NCBI GenBank assembly: GCA_910575445.1
Contig: CAJTFW010000018.1
Span: 1-32,279 of the forward strand
Direction: 5' to 3'
DNA: 32,279 nucleotides
DNA from: Lachnospiraceae bacterium
GTDB lineage: Bacteria; Bacillota; Clostridia; Lachnospirales; Lachnospiraceae
Made by a program: the position numbers and the translations under genes. Within the stretch, counting starts at the first letter, position 1. Every line of letters begins with the position of its first letter. The notes under the pieces were generated by a model. The model had not been told where the DNA came from and made no database searches. It saw only the letters and a list, made by a program, of their open reading frames with translations. This document shows, one piece after another, positions 1 to 7,082 of this stretch.

Positions 1-413
1 AAAAATAGCAAGAGGTATATCATCAAAATATGAATTACTTTTGTTAGCAAAGTGCAAAACAAAAAGTAACGCTTAAGTTGACCACATTGGCCGATGGCGT
101 CCAATGGGTCTTGCAGGAACATCTGCCAGGCCATGTCGGGCTGTTTCTTGGCTTCGATACACACGCTTCGGGCGGAACACTACCCCATATATCCTACACA
201 ACGCTACGCGATAGTGCTTTATGTCGTAGCGGTAGCCACAGTCAGCCAGGGCGGGAGGGCAGTAGGTTCCTGAAAGACCCATTGGACGCCATCGGCACTT
301 AGCGAGCGCAAGCGGAACGCGCAGTCGCGAGCTTAGTACCGCTATAGGCGTTCATTAAGCGAGAGCGGGGTCTGGAAGGAACCTACTGCCCTTTCGTCCT
401 AGCGTCCTCTATA
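1..413 (+). repeat. Left copy of window-flanking inverted repeat, with 198-bp insert
   Basis: This copy is the reverse complement of the sequence at the right end of the window. Positions 1-92 are identical to the other copy. Positions 291-413 align to it without gaps over 123 bp but with scattered substitutions. Between them lies a 198-bp segment (93-290) that the right copy lacks. The repeat starts in an A-run and its inner part is GC-rich and rich in short inverted repeats. No transposase or convincing protein is encoded. A minus-strand frame is open from about 177 to the window edge but has no clear start and no recognisable domain. It looks like a dispersed, possibly MITE-like or structured-RNA repeat; the sequence beyond position 1 is unknown. 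Confidence 0.9.
90..296. repeat. Fold-back insert with 31-bp inverted ends inside the left repeat
   Basis: Positions 90-120 and 266-296 are reverse complements of each other over 31 bp with one mismatch. They bound the segment that is missing from the right-hand copy of the repeat. Each arm read outward (minus strand 119-90, plus strand 267-296) encodes the same ten residues except one, FL(Q/K)DPLDAIG. This follows directly from the inverted symmetry and need not mean the arms are translated. The ~145-bp centre holds no recognisable gene. It could be a small non-autonomous element inserted in the repeat, or a fold-back arm that the right copy has lost. Confidence 0.75.
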
Positions 414-458
414 CCATATAAAATTATAACCAAGGGAAATCATTCCAAGAAAGGGAGG

Positions 459-483
459 ATGCCGGGTGCTGCTCACCCGGCAT
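459..483. terminator. GC-rich hairpin, possible terminator
   Basis: A 10-bp perfect stem, ATGCCGGGTG (459-468) with CACCCGGCAT (474-483), closes a five-base loop. The 3' flank is only weakly T-rich (TATTATG), so termination on the plus strand is plausible but not certain. It may close a transcript entering from the left repeat. The rest of 414-629 is AT-rich with no gene that I can support. Confidence 0.45.
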
Positions 484-629
484 TATTATGAAAAAGTTTA
501 TTTAAAAGTATTAGCTGATTGGCGTTTGTTATTTGATGGTTTTATTATAGGAGAAAGAAATGAAGGAATCATGCACATTAAGTGAACCTTTTTTAAAAGA
601 AAAGTGAACATATTATGAACAAGAAGATA

Positions 630-658
630 TTGACCTTCTGGCAAGAGACCGTTACAAT
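630..658 (+). promoter_or_regulatory. Sigma-A promoter for yqeG
   Basis: TTGACC at 630-635 and TACAAT at 653-658 are separated by exactly 17 bp. Transcription would start near 665, a short distance before the ribosome binding site GGAGAAG at 674-680. Confidence 0.75.
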
Positions 659-685
659 AGGGAAAAGAGAGAAGGAGAAGAACAT

Positions 686-1183
686 ATGTTTGGAATAGAA
701 GCACTTTATCCTGATAAAATTATCGAATCTGTCTATACCTTTGACTGGGAGAAAGCAGCCAAAAAATATAGGGGCGTTATTTTTGATGTGGACAACACGC
801 TAGTACCTCACGGAGCAGCGGCAGAACAGCGTACCGTAGAGTTGTTTCAGAGGATGCATCAACTGGGAATCAAGACGATGCTGGTCTCCAATAATGGAGA
901 GAAGCGATTAAAGCCATTTGCGAAGATGTTGTCGACAGAATATATATATAAGGCTGGAAAGCCTAAGAAAAAGGGATATGAACGGGCGATACAGAAGCTT
1001 TCTCTTGGAAAAGATGAGATTTTATTTGTGGGAGATCAGATTTTTACTGACATCTGGGGGGCGAATCGGGTCGGACTTGATACGATTTTGACAGAGCCTG
1101 TAGATTCTTCGACAGATGAGCCGCAGATTGTTGTGAAACGCTGGTTGGAGAGACCATTTCGAAGGGTTAGAGATAAAAAGTAA
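686..1183 (+). CDS. yqeG: YqeG family HAD IIIA-type phosphatase
   Basis: This 165-residue protein has the haloacid dehalogenase motifs in order. Motif I is FDVDNTL, with nucleophile Asp34 and acid/base Asp36. Motif II is VSNN, with Ser68. A conserved Lys92 lies in AGKPKK, and motif IV is GDQIFTDIWG, with Asp117 and Asp122. Length and motif spacing fit the small cytoplasmic YqeG family of Firmicutes, whose substrate is not well established; related eukaryotic proteins include a phosphatidylglycerophosphate phosphatase. ATG 686 is chosen because a GAAGGAGAAG ribosome site lies just upstream and a good promoter precedes it. The gene appears monocistronic, since the next gene has its own promoter-like sequence. 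Confidence 0.92.
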   Translation: MFGIEALYPDKIIESVYTFDWEKAAKKYRGVIFDVDNTLVPHGAAAEQRTVELFQRMHQLGIKTMLVSNNGEKRLKPFAKMLSTEYIYKAGKPKKKGYERAIQKLSLGKDEILFVGDQIFTDIWGANRVGLDTILTEPVDSSTDEPQIVVKRWLERPFRRVRDKK

Positions 1184-1213
1184 GAACTTCGTAACAGATA
1201 TTTTATATTTAGG

Positions 1214-1222
1214 TGCTATAAT
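1214..1222 (+). promoter_or_regulatory. Extended -10 promoter for the GerMN lipoprotein gene
   Basis: TGC followed by a perfect TATAAT (1217-1222) forms an extended -10 element. No good -35 box is visible 17 bp upstream, which extended -10 promoters tolerate. It sits about 44 bp before the likely start codon. Confidence 0.6.
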
Positions 1223-1265
1223 AAAAGGAGAAAATTCATAGATATAGATTGAGGAAGTGAGAAAT

Positions 1266-2396
1266 ATGAAGAGATGGACAGGATATATACTGCTGATAAG
1301 TCTATGTGTCTGTATGACTAGCTGTGGAAAAAAAGAGACAGGCTCAGAGCTTTTGACAGAGACGAAAGAGGCGGTGACACCTGTTGAGGAGACGGTGGAG
1401 CCAGCGGTCGAGAAGACTGTAGAAGGAATGGCATTTCATATCTATTATGGAGATGAACAAGCAGAAAATATTGTGCAGGATACTATCTATGCCGAAGAAG
1501 TCGATGAGCATACGCTGATGCAGGAGCTTGTAGCAGCTCTTGAGATGGATACCTCTGCTGGTTTAAAAAGTGTGTCCTTTGGAATGCATAACGGAGACCG
1601 TGTAGTGATTGTAGATGTCAACCAGGCCTTTGCGGATTATGTCAGCCGGATGGGGGCAGCTGGAGAGTATATTGTAATAGGAAGTCTTACAAATACTTTT
1701 TTAGACTGCTATCAGTGCGATGCGATGCTTTTGACGGTTGAAGGGAAGGTGATGGAGACTAGCCACAATGTCTATGAGGAGTATCTGGAGTGGTATCCAT
1801 ATGTGGAATCTTTGTACAGCATAGAGAAGATGGAGCTTGGAGAAGGGGATATTCAGATTTCCTGCCCACAGATAATGGACTTTTCGGATGGAGCACTTCA
1901 GGGGAAATGGAATCGCATCTTTTTAGGAACCGAGGAACGGGTCTTAGATGACTGGGAAGGCAATGGAACCTATCAGGTGACTTTTGAAGTCAAGACTATG
2001 ACTGCGGATATGCTGTCGATTCTGATGAATGGCACTGCGGATACCGGAGAGGTACATAGTTTTCAATATACCTATAATATAGACTTAAATACTGGAGAGA
2101 GTATTCGGCTTCGGGACCATGTGGATGTCAAAAAAGTAGCAGAAAATCTGTTTGCTGGTACGGGGTTTTATGTGGATGGAATGGATGTCAGCCTTTTTTC
2201 AGAGCGGTTAAAGGCGATCTATGGAAGCCCGGAAGCACTTGCACGTTCTCTAGAAGGATATGATTACTCTGAGGATGGAAGTGCGCCGTATGGATATTCT
2301 TATATAGAAGATGGAAAAGTATGGCTTTGTATGGAAGTACCACACGATTTGGGAGATTATGTAAAGATAGAGCTGGATACACTAGGCGAAATGTAA
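1266..2396 (+). CDS. GerMN-domain lipoprotein with C-terminal DUF4163/DUF3298-like domain
   Basis: The protein (376 residues from ATG 1266) begins with a lipoprotein signal, MKRWTGYILLISLCVCMTSC, whose Cys20 would be lipidated. A Glu/Thr-rich linker follows. Next is a GerMN-type domain (about residues 55-175), with the typical V-x-V-D-V-N-Q-A-F strand and the segment IGSLTNTF. The C-terminal half (about 200-376) resembles the DUF4163/DUF3298 domains of PdaC/RsiV-type proteins. GerMN domains occur in GerM and other surface proteins of spore formers; the exact role here is unknown, but an extracellular envelope function is likely. A GTG at 1257 is also in frame, but it abuts the GAGG ribosome site, so the ATG is preferred. 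It may be co-transcribed with the chromate transporter 38 bp downstream. Confidence 0.8.
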   Translation: MKRWTGYILLISLCVCMTSCGKKETGSELLTETKEAVTPVEETVEPAVEKTVEGMAFHIYYGDEQAENIVQDTIYAEEVDEHTLMQELVAALEMDTSAGLKSVSFGMHNGDRVVIVDVNQAFADYVSRMGAAGEYIVIGSLTNTFLDCYQCDAMLLTVEGKVMETSHNVYEEYLEWYPYVESLYSIEKMELGEGDIQISCPQIMDFSDGALQGKWNRIFLGTEERVLDDWEGNGTYQVTFEVKTMTADMLSILMNGTADTGEVHSFQYTYNIDLNTGESIRLRDHVDVKKVAENLFAGTGFYVDGMDVSLFSERLKAIYGSPEALARSLEGYDYSEDGSAPYGYSYIEDGKVWLCMEVPHDLGDYVKIELDTLGEM

Positions 2397-2434
2397 TATA
2401 CTATAGAAGAGATTTTAAGAGGAGTAAAGAACTT

Positions 2435-3019
2435 ATGAAAGAATTATGGGATATGTTCTGGACGTTTGCTAGGATTGGTGGGCTGACGTTTGGAGGTGGT
2501 TATGCGATGCTTCCAATGTTGCAAAGAGAAGTGGTGGAGCGGCAGCACTGGGCAACAGAGGAGGAACTTGCAGATTACTATGCGATTGGGCAGTGTACGC
2601 CTGGAGTGATTGCAGTAAATACAGCGACATTTGTCGGGTATCGGCAGGCAGGGATTGTCGGTGGGATATTTGCTACGATGGGGGTGATTTTTCCATCGCT
2701 TGTGATTATTACGGTGATTGCGGCTTTTTTAACAAACTTTGCAGATTTAAAAGTGATACAGTATGCTTTTGAAGGGATTCGCGTCTGTGTCTGTGTGCTT
2801 ATCTTCAATGCAGTACAAAAGCTCTGGAAAAAGTCTATCATTGACCAGCCAACGATGGCGATTTTTCTTCTGGTCTTTTTGGTGTCGGCGGGACTCTCTG
2901 TAGGACAGAGCTTTTATCCTGATTTATTCTCCATCTCACCGATTGTCTATGTTATTATCGCCGGTGTGACGGGTGTGTTCTTACATGGAGGAAATGGCAA
3001 GAAGGAGGCAGGAAAATGA
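2435..3019 (+). CDS. Chromate transporter, N-terminal-half type subunit
   Basis: This 194-residue membrane protein has the ChrA signature near its start, FARIGGLTFGGGYAMLPML, followed by QCTPGVIAVNTATFVGYRQAG. About five hydrophobic segments follow. It is a half-size (single-domain) CHR family protein, and the next gene encodes the second half. In the family, the two short proteins together replace one long ChrA and export chromate or a related oxyanion by proton-linked transport; the physiological substrate in an anaerobe is uncertain. ATG 2435 is chosen over the longer open frame from 2321, because it has AAGAGGAG ten bases upstream and does not overlap the previous gene. Confidence 0.9.
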   Translation: MKELWDMFWTFARIGGLTFGGGYAMLPMLQREVVERQHWATEEELADYYAIGQCTPGVIAVNTATFVGYRQAGIVGGIFATMGVIFPSLVIITVIAAFLTNFADLKVIQYAFEGIRVCVCVLIFNAVQKLWKKSIIDQPTMAIFLLVFLVSAGLSVGQSFYPDLFSISPIVYVIIAGVTGVFLHGGNGKKEAGK

Positions 3020-3588
3020 TATTGGTTCGACTGTTTTTTGAATTTTTTAAAGCAGGACTGTTTGCAGTAGGCGGTGGACTGGCAACCCTCCCTTTTTTGC
3101 AGGAGATTAGCCAAAAGACAGGCTGGTTTACACAAAATGACCTGATGGATTTAATAGCGATTTCAGAATCGACACCAGGCGCGATTGGAGTCAATGCAGC
3201 GACTTATGCGGGGTTTCATACGTATGGAGTGATTGGTGGTATCGTGGCGACCTTTGGGCTTGTCTGTCCTTCCGTGATTGTGATTATTCTGGTCTCTAAG
3301 GTCTTGGAGCGCTTTAAGGAGAGCGACTTGGTGCAGCATATCTTCTACGGCCTTCGTCCGGCTTCTACAGGGCTGATTGCGGCTGCTGGCTTTTCTGTTG
3401 TGTTGGCGACACTTGTGCAGGTAACAGAGCTTGGTGAGAACTTTGTGGGGGCTTTTAACTGGTTTGGGATTGTGCTTGCAGTCATCTTATACTGGGCAAT
3501 TAAGAAGTTTAATAAGCATCCGGTACTGTACATCTTAGCTTCGGCAGTGATTGGTATTGTGGCGGGGTATCTGCATCTGTTTGGGTGA
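3016..3588 (+). CDS. Chromate transporter, C-terminal-half type subunit
   Basis: This is a 190-residue partner of the preceding gene, overlapping it by four bases (ATGA), a sign of translational coupling. It repeats the CHR signature (FKAGLFAVGGGLATLPFLQE) and the SESTPGAIGVNAATYAG motif, then has several hydrophobic helices and a glycine-rich C-terminal helix. The pair is the split short-chain ChrA arrangement common in Firmicutes. The gene ends four bases from the stop codon of the convergent lacI-type gene, and no hairpin terminator is visible between the two. Confidence 0.9.
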   Translation: MILVRLFFEFFKAGLFAVGGGLATLPFLQEISQKTGWFTQNDLMDLIAISESTPGAIGVNAATYAGFHTYGVIGGIVATFGLVCPSVIVIILVSKVLERFKESDLVQHIFYGLRPASTGLIAAAGFSVVLATLVQVTELGENFVGAFNWFGIVLAVILYWAIKKFNKHPVLYILASAVIGIVAGYLHLFG

Positions 3589-3592
3589 TAAG

Positions 3593-4606
3593 CTAGAGAT
3601 TTTCCTTTATCTTAATAGAATGTTCTACAAAGTATTTGTCTTTTTCCGGCAGTTCACCAGAAGTTAGATAGGAAAAAAGCAGATCTAAAGAGTGTGCACC
3701 CTGGTTGTAAGGCTGTTGGCTGATAGTTGCAGAGACGATACCATTTTTTAACATCTGCAATGTGGTGGGGACCTCGTCAAAGGTAATGATAGGTAAGTGC
3801 CGCCCGGATTCTTCGGCGGCACGGCAGCCTCCATGGACACCGGCAGCGGCAAAAAAGAGCGCATTTATCTCAGGGTGCTCTATAAGAAGGCGTTTTGTCA
3901 GCGTGTAGCTTTCAAATTCATCGTCATGGTTTTCTAAGACGGCGCTTATCTGGATATGAGGATAGGATTCCTTTAGCGTATGGCAAAGACCTTCAATCCG
4001 TTTGGTATGGCACAGAATATTGTCAGAGCCTGTGATAATACCAAGATGAACAGCACCTTGCGTCATCAGTGCAAAAAGACCTGCAGCAATGCATCCTCCG
4101 CGAAAATAATCGCTTCCCACATAAGCCATCCTCTTTGAGCCGTCAATATCAGTATTGACTGTGACAACAGGTATCTGAAGTGCCATCAGTTCATTGATTT
4201 TTTCCTGAATCTTTCGGTCATTATAGGGGGCTAACATCAGCCCATGAATTCCTTCCTGAAGCAATTCTTCCATAGCGAGAAGCTGTGTGTCTGCATCAAA
4301 TTCCACACGTTTTGTAATTGTAGTAATTCCATAGTCTGCAAGTTCAAAGGCTTTTGCACGAACGCCTTCTGTCACTTCATCAAAAAAGGGATTGTTTTCG
4401 CTAAATAGAATCACACCAATTTTATATTTTTTCTTTTGGGCAGCTAAGGCAGTGCCCGCTTTGTTGGGACGATAGTGCAGCGCGCGGGCAATCTCTAAGA
4501 CTTTCTGGGCAGTCTTGGCATTGACGGCACCCCGGTTATTCAATACACGGTCCACGGTTCCGCGGGAGACTCCGGCAAGGTCTGCAATCTCTTTAATCGT
4601 AGCCAT
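3593..4606 (-). CDS. LacI-family sugar-responsive transcriptional repressor
   Basis: The 337-residue product starts MATIKEIADLAGVSRGTVDR, a textbook LacI helix-turn-helix, with the hinge LHYRPNKAG near residue 50. A periplasmic-binding-protein-like effector domain (about 60-330) follows, with IGVILFSENNPFF and GIITGSDN strands. The first ATG of the open frame (4663) is rejected because ATG 4606 has a CAGGAGG ribosome site on the minus strand and begins exactly at the conserved family N-terminus. It is divergent from xylB, and two identical operators lie in the shared region, so it most likely represses the xylB operon and perhaps itself. The effector is unknown; a pentose or its phosphate is the natural guess. 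Confidence 0.92.
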   Translation of the reverse strand: MATIKEIADLAGVSRGTVDRVLNNRGAVNAKTAQKVLEIARALHYRPNKAGTALAAQKKKYKIGVILFSENNPFFDEVTEGVRAKAFELADYGITTITKRVEFDADTQLLAMEELLQEGIHGLMLAPYNDRKIQEKINELMALQIPVVTVNTDIDGSKRMAYVGSDYFRGGCIAAGLFALMTQGAVHLGIITGSDNILCHTKRIEGLCHTLKESYPHIQISAVLENHDDEFESYTLTKRLLIEHPEINALFFAAAGVHGGCRAAEESGRHLPIITFDEVPTTLQMLKNGIVSATISQQPYNQGAHSLDLLFSYLTSGELPEKDKYFVEHSIKIKENL

Positions 4607-4641
4607 AGTTTGGCCTCCTGTGTTTTGTTCTGTCTGTCTTG

Positions 4642-4670
4642 ACAATACAGGAAATCTTTCCATCTGTCAA
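4642..4670 (-). promoter_or_regulatory. Promoter of the LacI-type regulator
   Basis: On the minus strand, TTGACA (4670-4665) and TATTGT (4647-4642) are separated by 17 bp. Transcription would start near 4635, just ahead of the gene. The upstream operator at 4682-4693 lies just beyond the -35 box. Confidence 0.75.
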
Positions 4671-4681
4671 TCTCAGATAAT

Positions 4682-4693
4682 GTGCACGAGCAC
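4682..4693. promoter_or_regulatory. LacI-type operator, copy 1
   Basis: GTGCACGAGCAC is a 12-bp near-palindrome with a central CG, five of six base pairs symmetric. This is the usual shape of LacI-family operators. An identical copy lies at 4867-4878. This copy is upstream of the regulator's own -35 box, so it may serve autoregulation or DNA looping rather than direct blocking. Confidence 0.75.
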
Positions 4694-4828
4694 TTTTGCA
4701 TTTTGGGGTGTCGATTGATTTTTGTGAAAAATAGATAGAAAACAAGTGTTTTTACCTGTGAATATAGAGGAAAAATTGTGAAATATTTACAAAATTACTG
4801 AGATTTATAGAAAAATAGTGGAAATCAG

Positions 4829-4857
4829 TTGAAAAAAATCAGAAAAAGAGTTAAGAT
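4829..4857 (+). promoter_or_regulatory. Promoter of the xylB operon
   Basis: TTGAAA (4829-4834) and TAAGAT (4852-4857) are separated by 17 bp. Transcription would start near 4864, directly at the second operator. This leaves a ~75-base leader before the xylB start. Confidence 0.7.
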
Positions 4858-4866
4858 AAGAAAAAC

Positions 4867-4878
4867 GTGCACGAGCAC
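4867..4878. promoter_or_regulatory. LacI-type operator, copy 2
   Basis: This second perfect copy of GTGCACGAGCAC lies at or just after the predicted xylB transcription start, where a bound repressor would block initiation or early elongation. Its centre is 185 bp from that of copy 1, a spacing compatible with looping. Confidence 0.75.
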
Positions 4879-4939
4879 GGTGAAGGCGGAGCTGAATAAA
4901 GACAGCTTTCAGAGAATCAAGAGAAGGAGGATGACAGAT

Positions 4940-6436
4940 ATGCTTTATATTGGAGTAGACCTTGGAACATCGGCAGTTAAACTGCTTTTGATGGATGGAA
5001 AGGGAAACATTCAGAAGATTGTCTCGAAAGAATATCCGATATATTTTCCACATCCGGGCTGGTCAGAGCAAAGTCCAGAGGACTGGTTTGATGGGACGAT
5101 GGAGGGAATCAAGGAGCTTTTGGCAGACTGTGACAAGAGCGAGGTAGCAGGGATTAGCTTTGGGGGACAGATGCATGGGCTGGTGATTCTGGATAAAGAG
5201 GATAAGGTGATTCGTCCGGCGATTTTGTGGAATGACGGGCGTACCTATGAGGAGTGTGATTATCTAAATCAGGTTATCGGAAAGGAGAAGTTGTCAGAAT
5301 ATACAGCTAATATCTCTTTTACAGGCTTTACAGCGCCAAAGATTTTGTGGGTGAAGAATAAAGAGCCAGAGAATTTTGCGAAAATTCAGAAGATTATGCT
5401 ACCGAAGGATTATATTGCCTATCGGTTGTCAGGAGTCCATTGTACAGATGTATCAGATGCATCAGGGATGTTGATATTTGATGTAAAGAATCGCTGCTGG
5501 TCCAAGCAGATGCTGGCTATCTGTGAAATAAAGGAGGAACAGCTTGCCAAAGTCTATGAGTCGTATGAGACGGTAGGGACTGTGCTGCCACAGATTGCCA
5601 AGGAGCTTGGAATCTCTGAGACAGTTAAAGTAGTTGCAGGAGCAGGAGACAATGCGGCGGCAGCAGTGGGAACCGGAACCGTTGGCGAAGGGATGTGTAA
5701 TATCTCACTGGGTACAAGTGGAACGATTTTTATCTCATCAGAGAGATTTGGGGTGGATAAAAATAATGCATTACATGCGTTTGCACATGCGGATGGACAC
5801 TATCATCTGATGGGATGTATGCTAAGTGCAGCATCTTGTAACAAGTGGTGGATGGATGAGATTCTTGGGACAAGTGATTATGCAAAGGAGCAGGAAGCGA
5901 TTGAGAAGCTTGGGGAGAACCGGGTGTATTTTCTGCCATATCTGATGGGAGAGCGTTCCCCGCATAATGACCCCAACGCGCGCGGAACGTTTATCGGGAT
6001 GACAATGGATACCACACGGGCAGATATGACACAGGCGGTATTAGAAGGTGTGGCGTTTGCGTTAAGAGATTCTTTTGAGGTGGCAAAGTCTCTGGGGATT
6101 CAGATAGAGAGAACCAAGATTTGCGGAGGCGGTGCAAAGAGTCCGCTTTGGAAGAAGATTATTGCAAATGTAATGAATGTAAAAGTGGATGTGATTGAGA
6201 GCGAGGAAGGACCAGCACTTGGAGGTGCGATGCTAGCAGCAGTGGCCTGCGGGGAGTATGAAAGTGTGGAGGCAGCGGCTTTAGCGCTTGTGAAAGTGGT
6301 AGATACTGTGGAGCCAACAGAGGAGCTGGTACGAAAATATGAGGAGCGCTATCAGAAGTTTAGAGAGATTTATCCGGCTTGTAAGAGGTTGTTTGAGACG
6401 ATTTTAGTAAAGGAGGTTGCAAGGGATGGAGATTAA
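4940..6436 (+). CDS. xylB: Xylulokinase (FGGY carbohydrate kinase)
   Basis: This enzyme phosphorylates D-xylulose to D-xylulose 5-phosphate with ATP, feeding the pentose phosphate pathway. The 498-residue product matches the family length. It has the N-terminal phosphate loop IGVDLGTSAVK (Asp7), the substrate motif GISFGGQMHG (Met78-His79), RPAILWNDGRT, the catalytic Asp237 in AGAGDNAAAAVGTG, and the C-terminal ATP-site motif CGGGAKSPLW. ATG 4940 is chosen because GGAGG (4926-4930) lies nine bases upstream and it matches the family N-terminus; ATG 4931 abuts the ribosome site and ATG 4829 lies in the promoter. It leads an operon with the next two genes and is probably under LacI-type control. 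Confidence 0.95.
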   Translation: MLYIGVDLGTSAVKLLLMDGKGNIQKIVSKEYPIYFPHPGWSEQSPEDWFDGTMEGIKELLADCDKSEVAGISFGGQMHGLVILDKEDKVIRPAILWNDGRTYEECDYLNQVIGKEKLSEYTANISFTGFTAPKILWVKNKEPENFAKIQKIMLPKDYIAYRLSGVHCTDVSDASGMLIFDVKNRCWSKQMLAICEIKEEQLAKVYESYETVGTVLPQIAKELGISETVKVVAGAGDNAAAAVGTGTVGEGMCNISLGTSGTIFISSERFGVDKNNALHAFAHADGHYHLMGCMLSAASCNKWWMDEILGTSDYAKEQEAIEKLGENRVYFLPYLMGERSPHNDPNARGTFIGMTMDTTRADMTQAVLEGVAFALRDSFEVAKSLGIQIERTKICGGGAKSPLWKKIIANVMNVKVDVIESEEGPALGGAMLAAVACGEYESVEAAALALVKVVDTVEPTEELVRKYEERYQKFREIYPACKRLFETILVKEVARDGD

Positions 6437-7055
6437 AAAGGTAACAGATGCTGCTTTTTTAAAATATGGAAAGATAGTATCAGGGATTGATTTTTCGGGG
6501 CTTGTGGAGGCACTTTGCGAGAAGACGCCACTTTTAGAGGAAGTTGCTTATGAACCATCAGTGGAAGCGCTAGAAGCACTTCCGGTATTTGAAGAACTTA
6601 GAAGAACATGTTATGGGGAGCTTCCAATACAGATTGGATATTGCAATGGGAAGAATTATCAGCTGAATGCTTTGGAGTATCATCGCTCTTCCGAGATAAA
6701 TGTGGCGGGGACAGATGCGATTCTTCTGGTGGGAAGGCAACAGGATATTACAGAGGATTTTACATATGATACTTCTCTTGTGGAAGGATTTTTGCTTCCG
6801 AAGGGGATGGCAGTAGAGCTGTATGCGACGACGCTTCACTATGCACCATGTAGCGTGGGAGATGAAGGATTCCGGGTGGCAGTTGTGTTGCCACAATATA
6901 CCAATCTTTTACTTGAGGGGGAGCATAAAGAAGGAGAAGATAGATTGCTTGCAGCAAAGAATAAATGGCTGATTGGACATGCAGAAGGTGGATTGCCAGA
7001 GGGTTCGTATATTGGACTTATAGGTAAAAATATTGATTGTAGAGATTGTAGATAA
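6426..7055 (+). CDS. DUF4867 family protein, cupin-like, possible sugar isomerase or epimerase
   Basis: This 209-residue protein belongs, as far as I recognise it, to the uncharacterised DUF4867 family of Firmicutes. Two cupin-like motifs are visible. The first is LNALEYHRSSEINVAG, with Glu84, His86 and Glu90 as candidate metal ligands. The second is LPKGMAVELYATTLHYAP, with a Pro-x-Gly turn, Glu131 and His138. Such metal-binding cupins include sugar isomerases (for example D-lyxose isomerase) and mutarotase-like enzymes, so an accessory step on the pentose before kinase action is plausible but unproven. It overlaps xylB by 11 bases and lies just before an aldose isomerase gene. ATG 6426 is preferred, nine bases after AGGAGG (6411-6416). 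Confidence 0.75.
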   Translation: MEIKKVTDAAFLKYGKIVSGIDFSGLVEALCEKTPLLEEVAYEPSVEALEALPVFEELRRTCYGELPIQIGYCNGKNYQLNALEYHRSSEINVAGTDAILLVGRQQDITEDFTYDTSLVEGFLLPKGMAVELYATTLHYAPCSVGDEGFRVAVVLPQYTNLLLEGEHKEGEDRLLAAKNKWLIGHAEGGLPEGSYIGLIGKNIDCRDCR

Positions 7056-7082
7056 TTTATCAATAATAAGGAGGATAAAGAA

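Noticed and set aside
73-302. Overlapping small open frames on both strands inside the left repeat (69 and 74 codons)
   Set aside because: They lie in a self-complementary insert absent from the other copy, lack ribosome sites and show no domain. The shared FL(Q/K)DPLDAIG reading follows automatically from the inverted arms.
498-704. Minus-strand 68-codon open frame before yqeG
   Set aside because: It overlaps the yqeG promoter, ribosome site and first codons, has low-complexity content and no ribosome site of its own.
2321-2434. N-terminal extension of the first chromate transporter gene
   Set aside because: It would overlap the GerMN gene by 76 bases and add a charged stretch not seen in the family; ATG 2435 has the proper ribosome site.
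4829-4939. Upstream start for xylB adding 37 residues
   Set aside because: This stretch contains the promoter and operator, and the encoded Lys/Arg-rich extension is absent from FGGY kinases.
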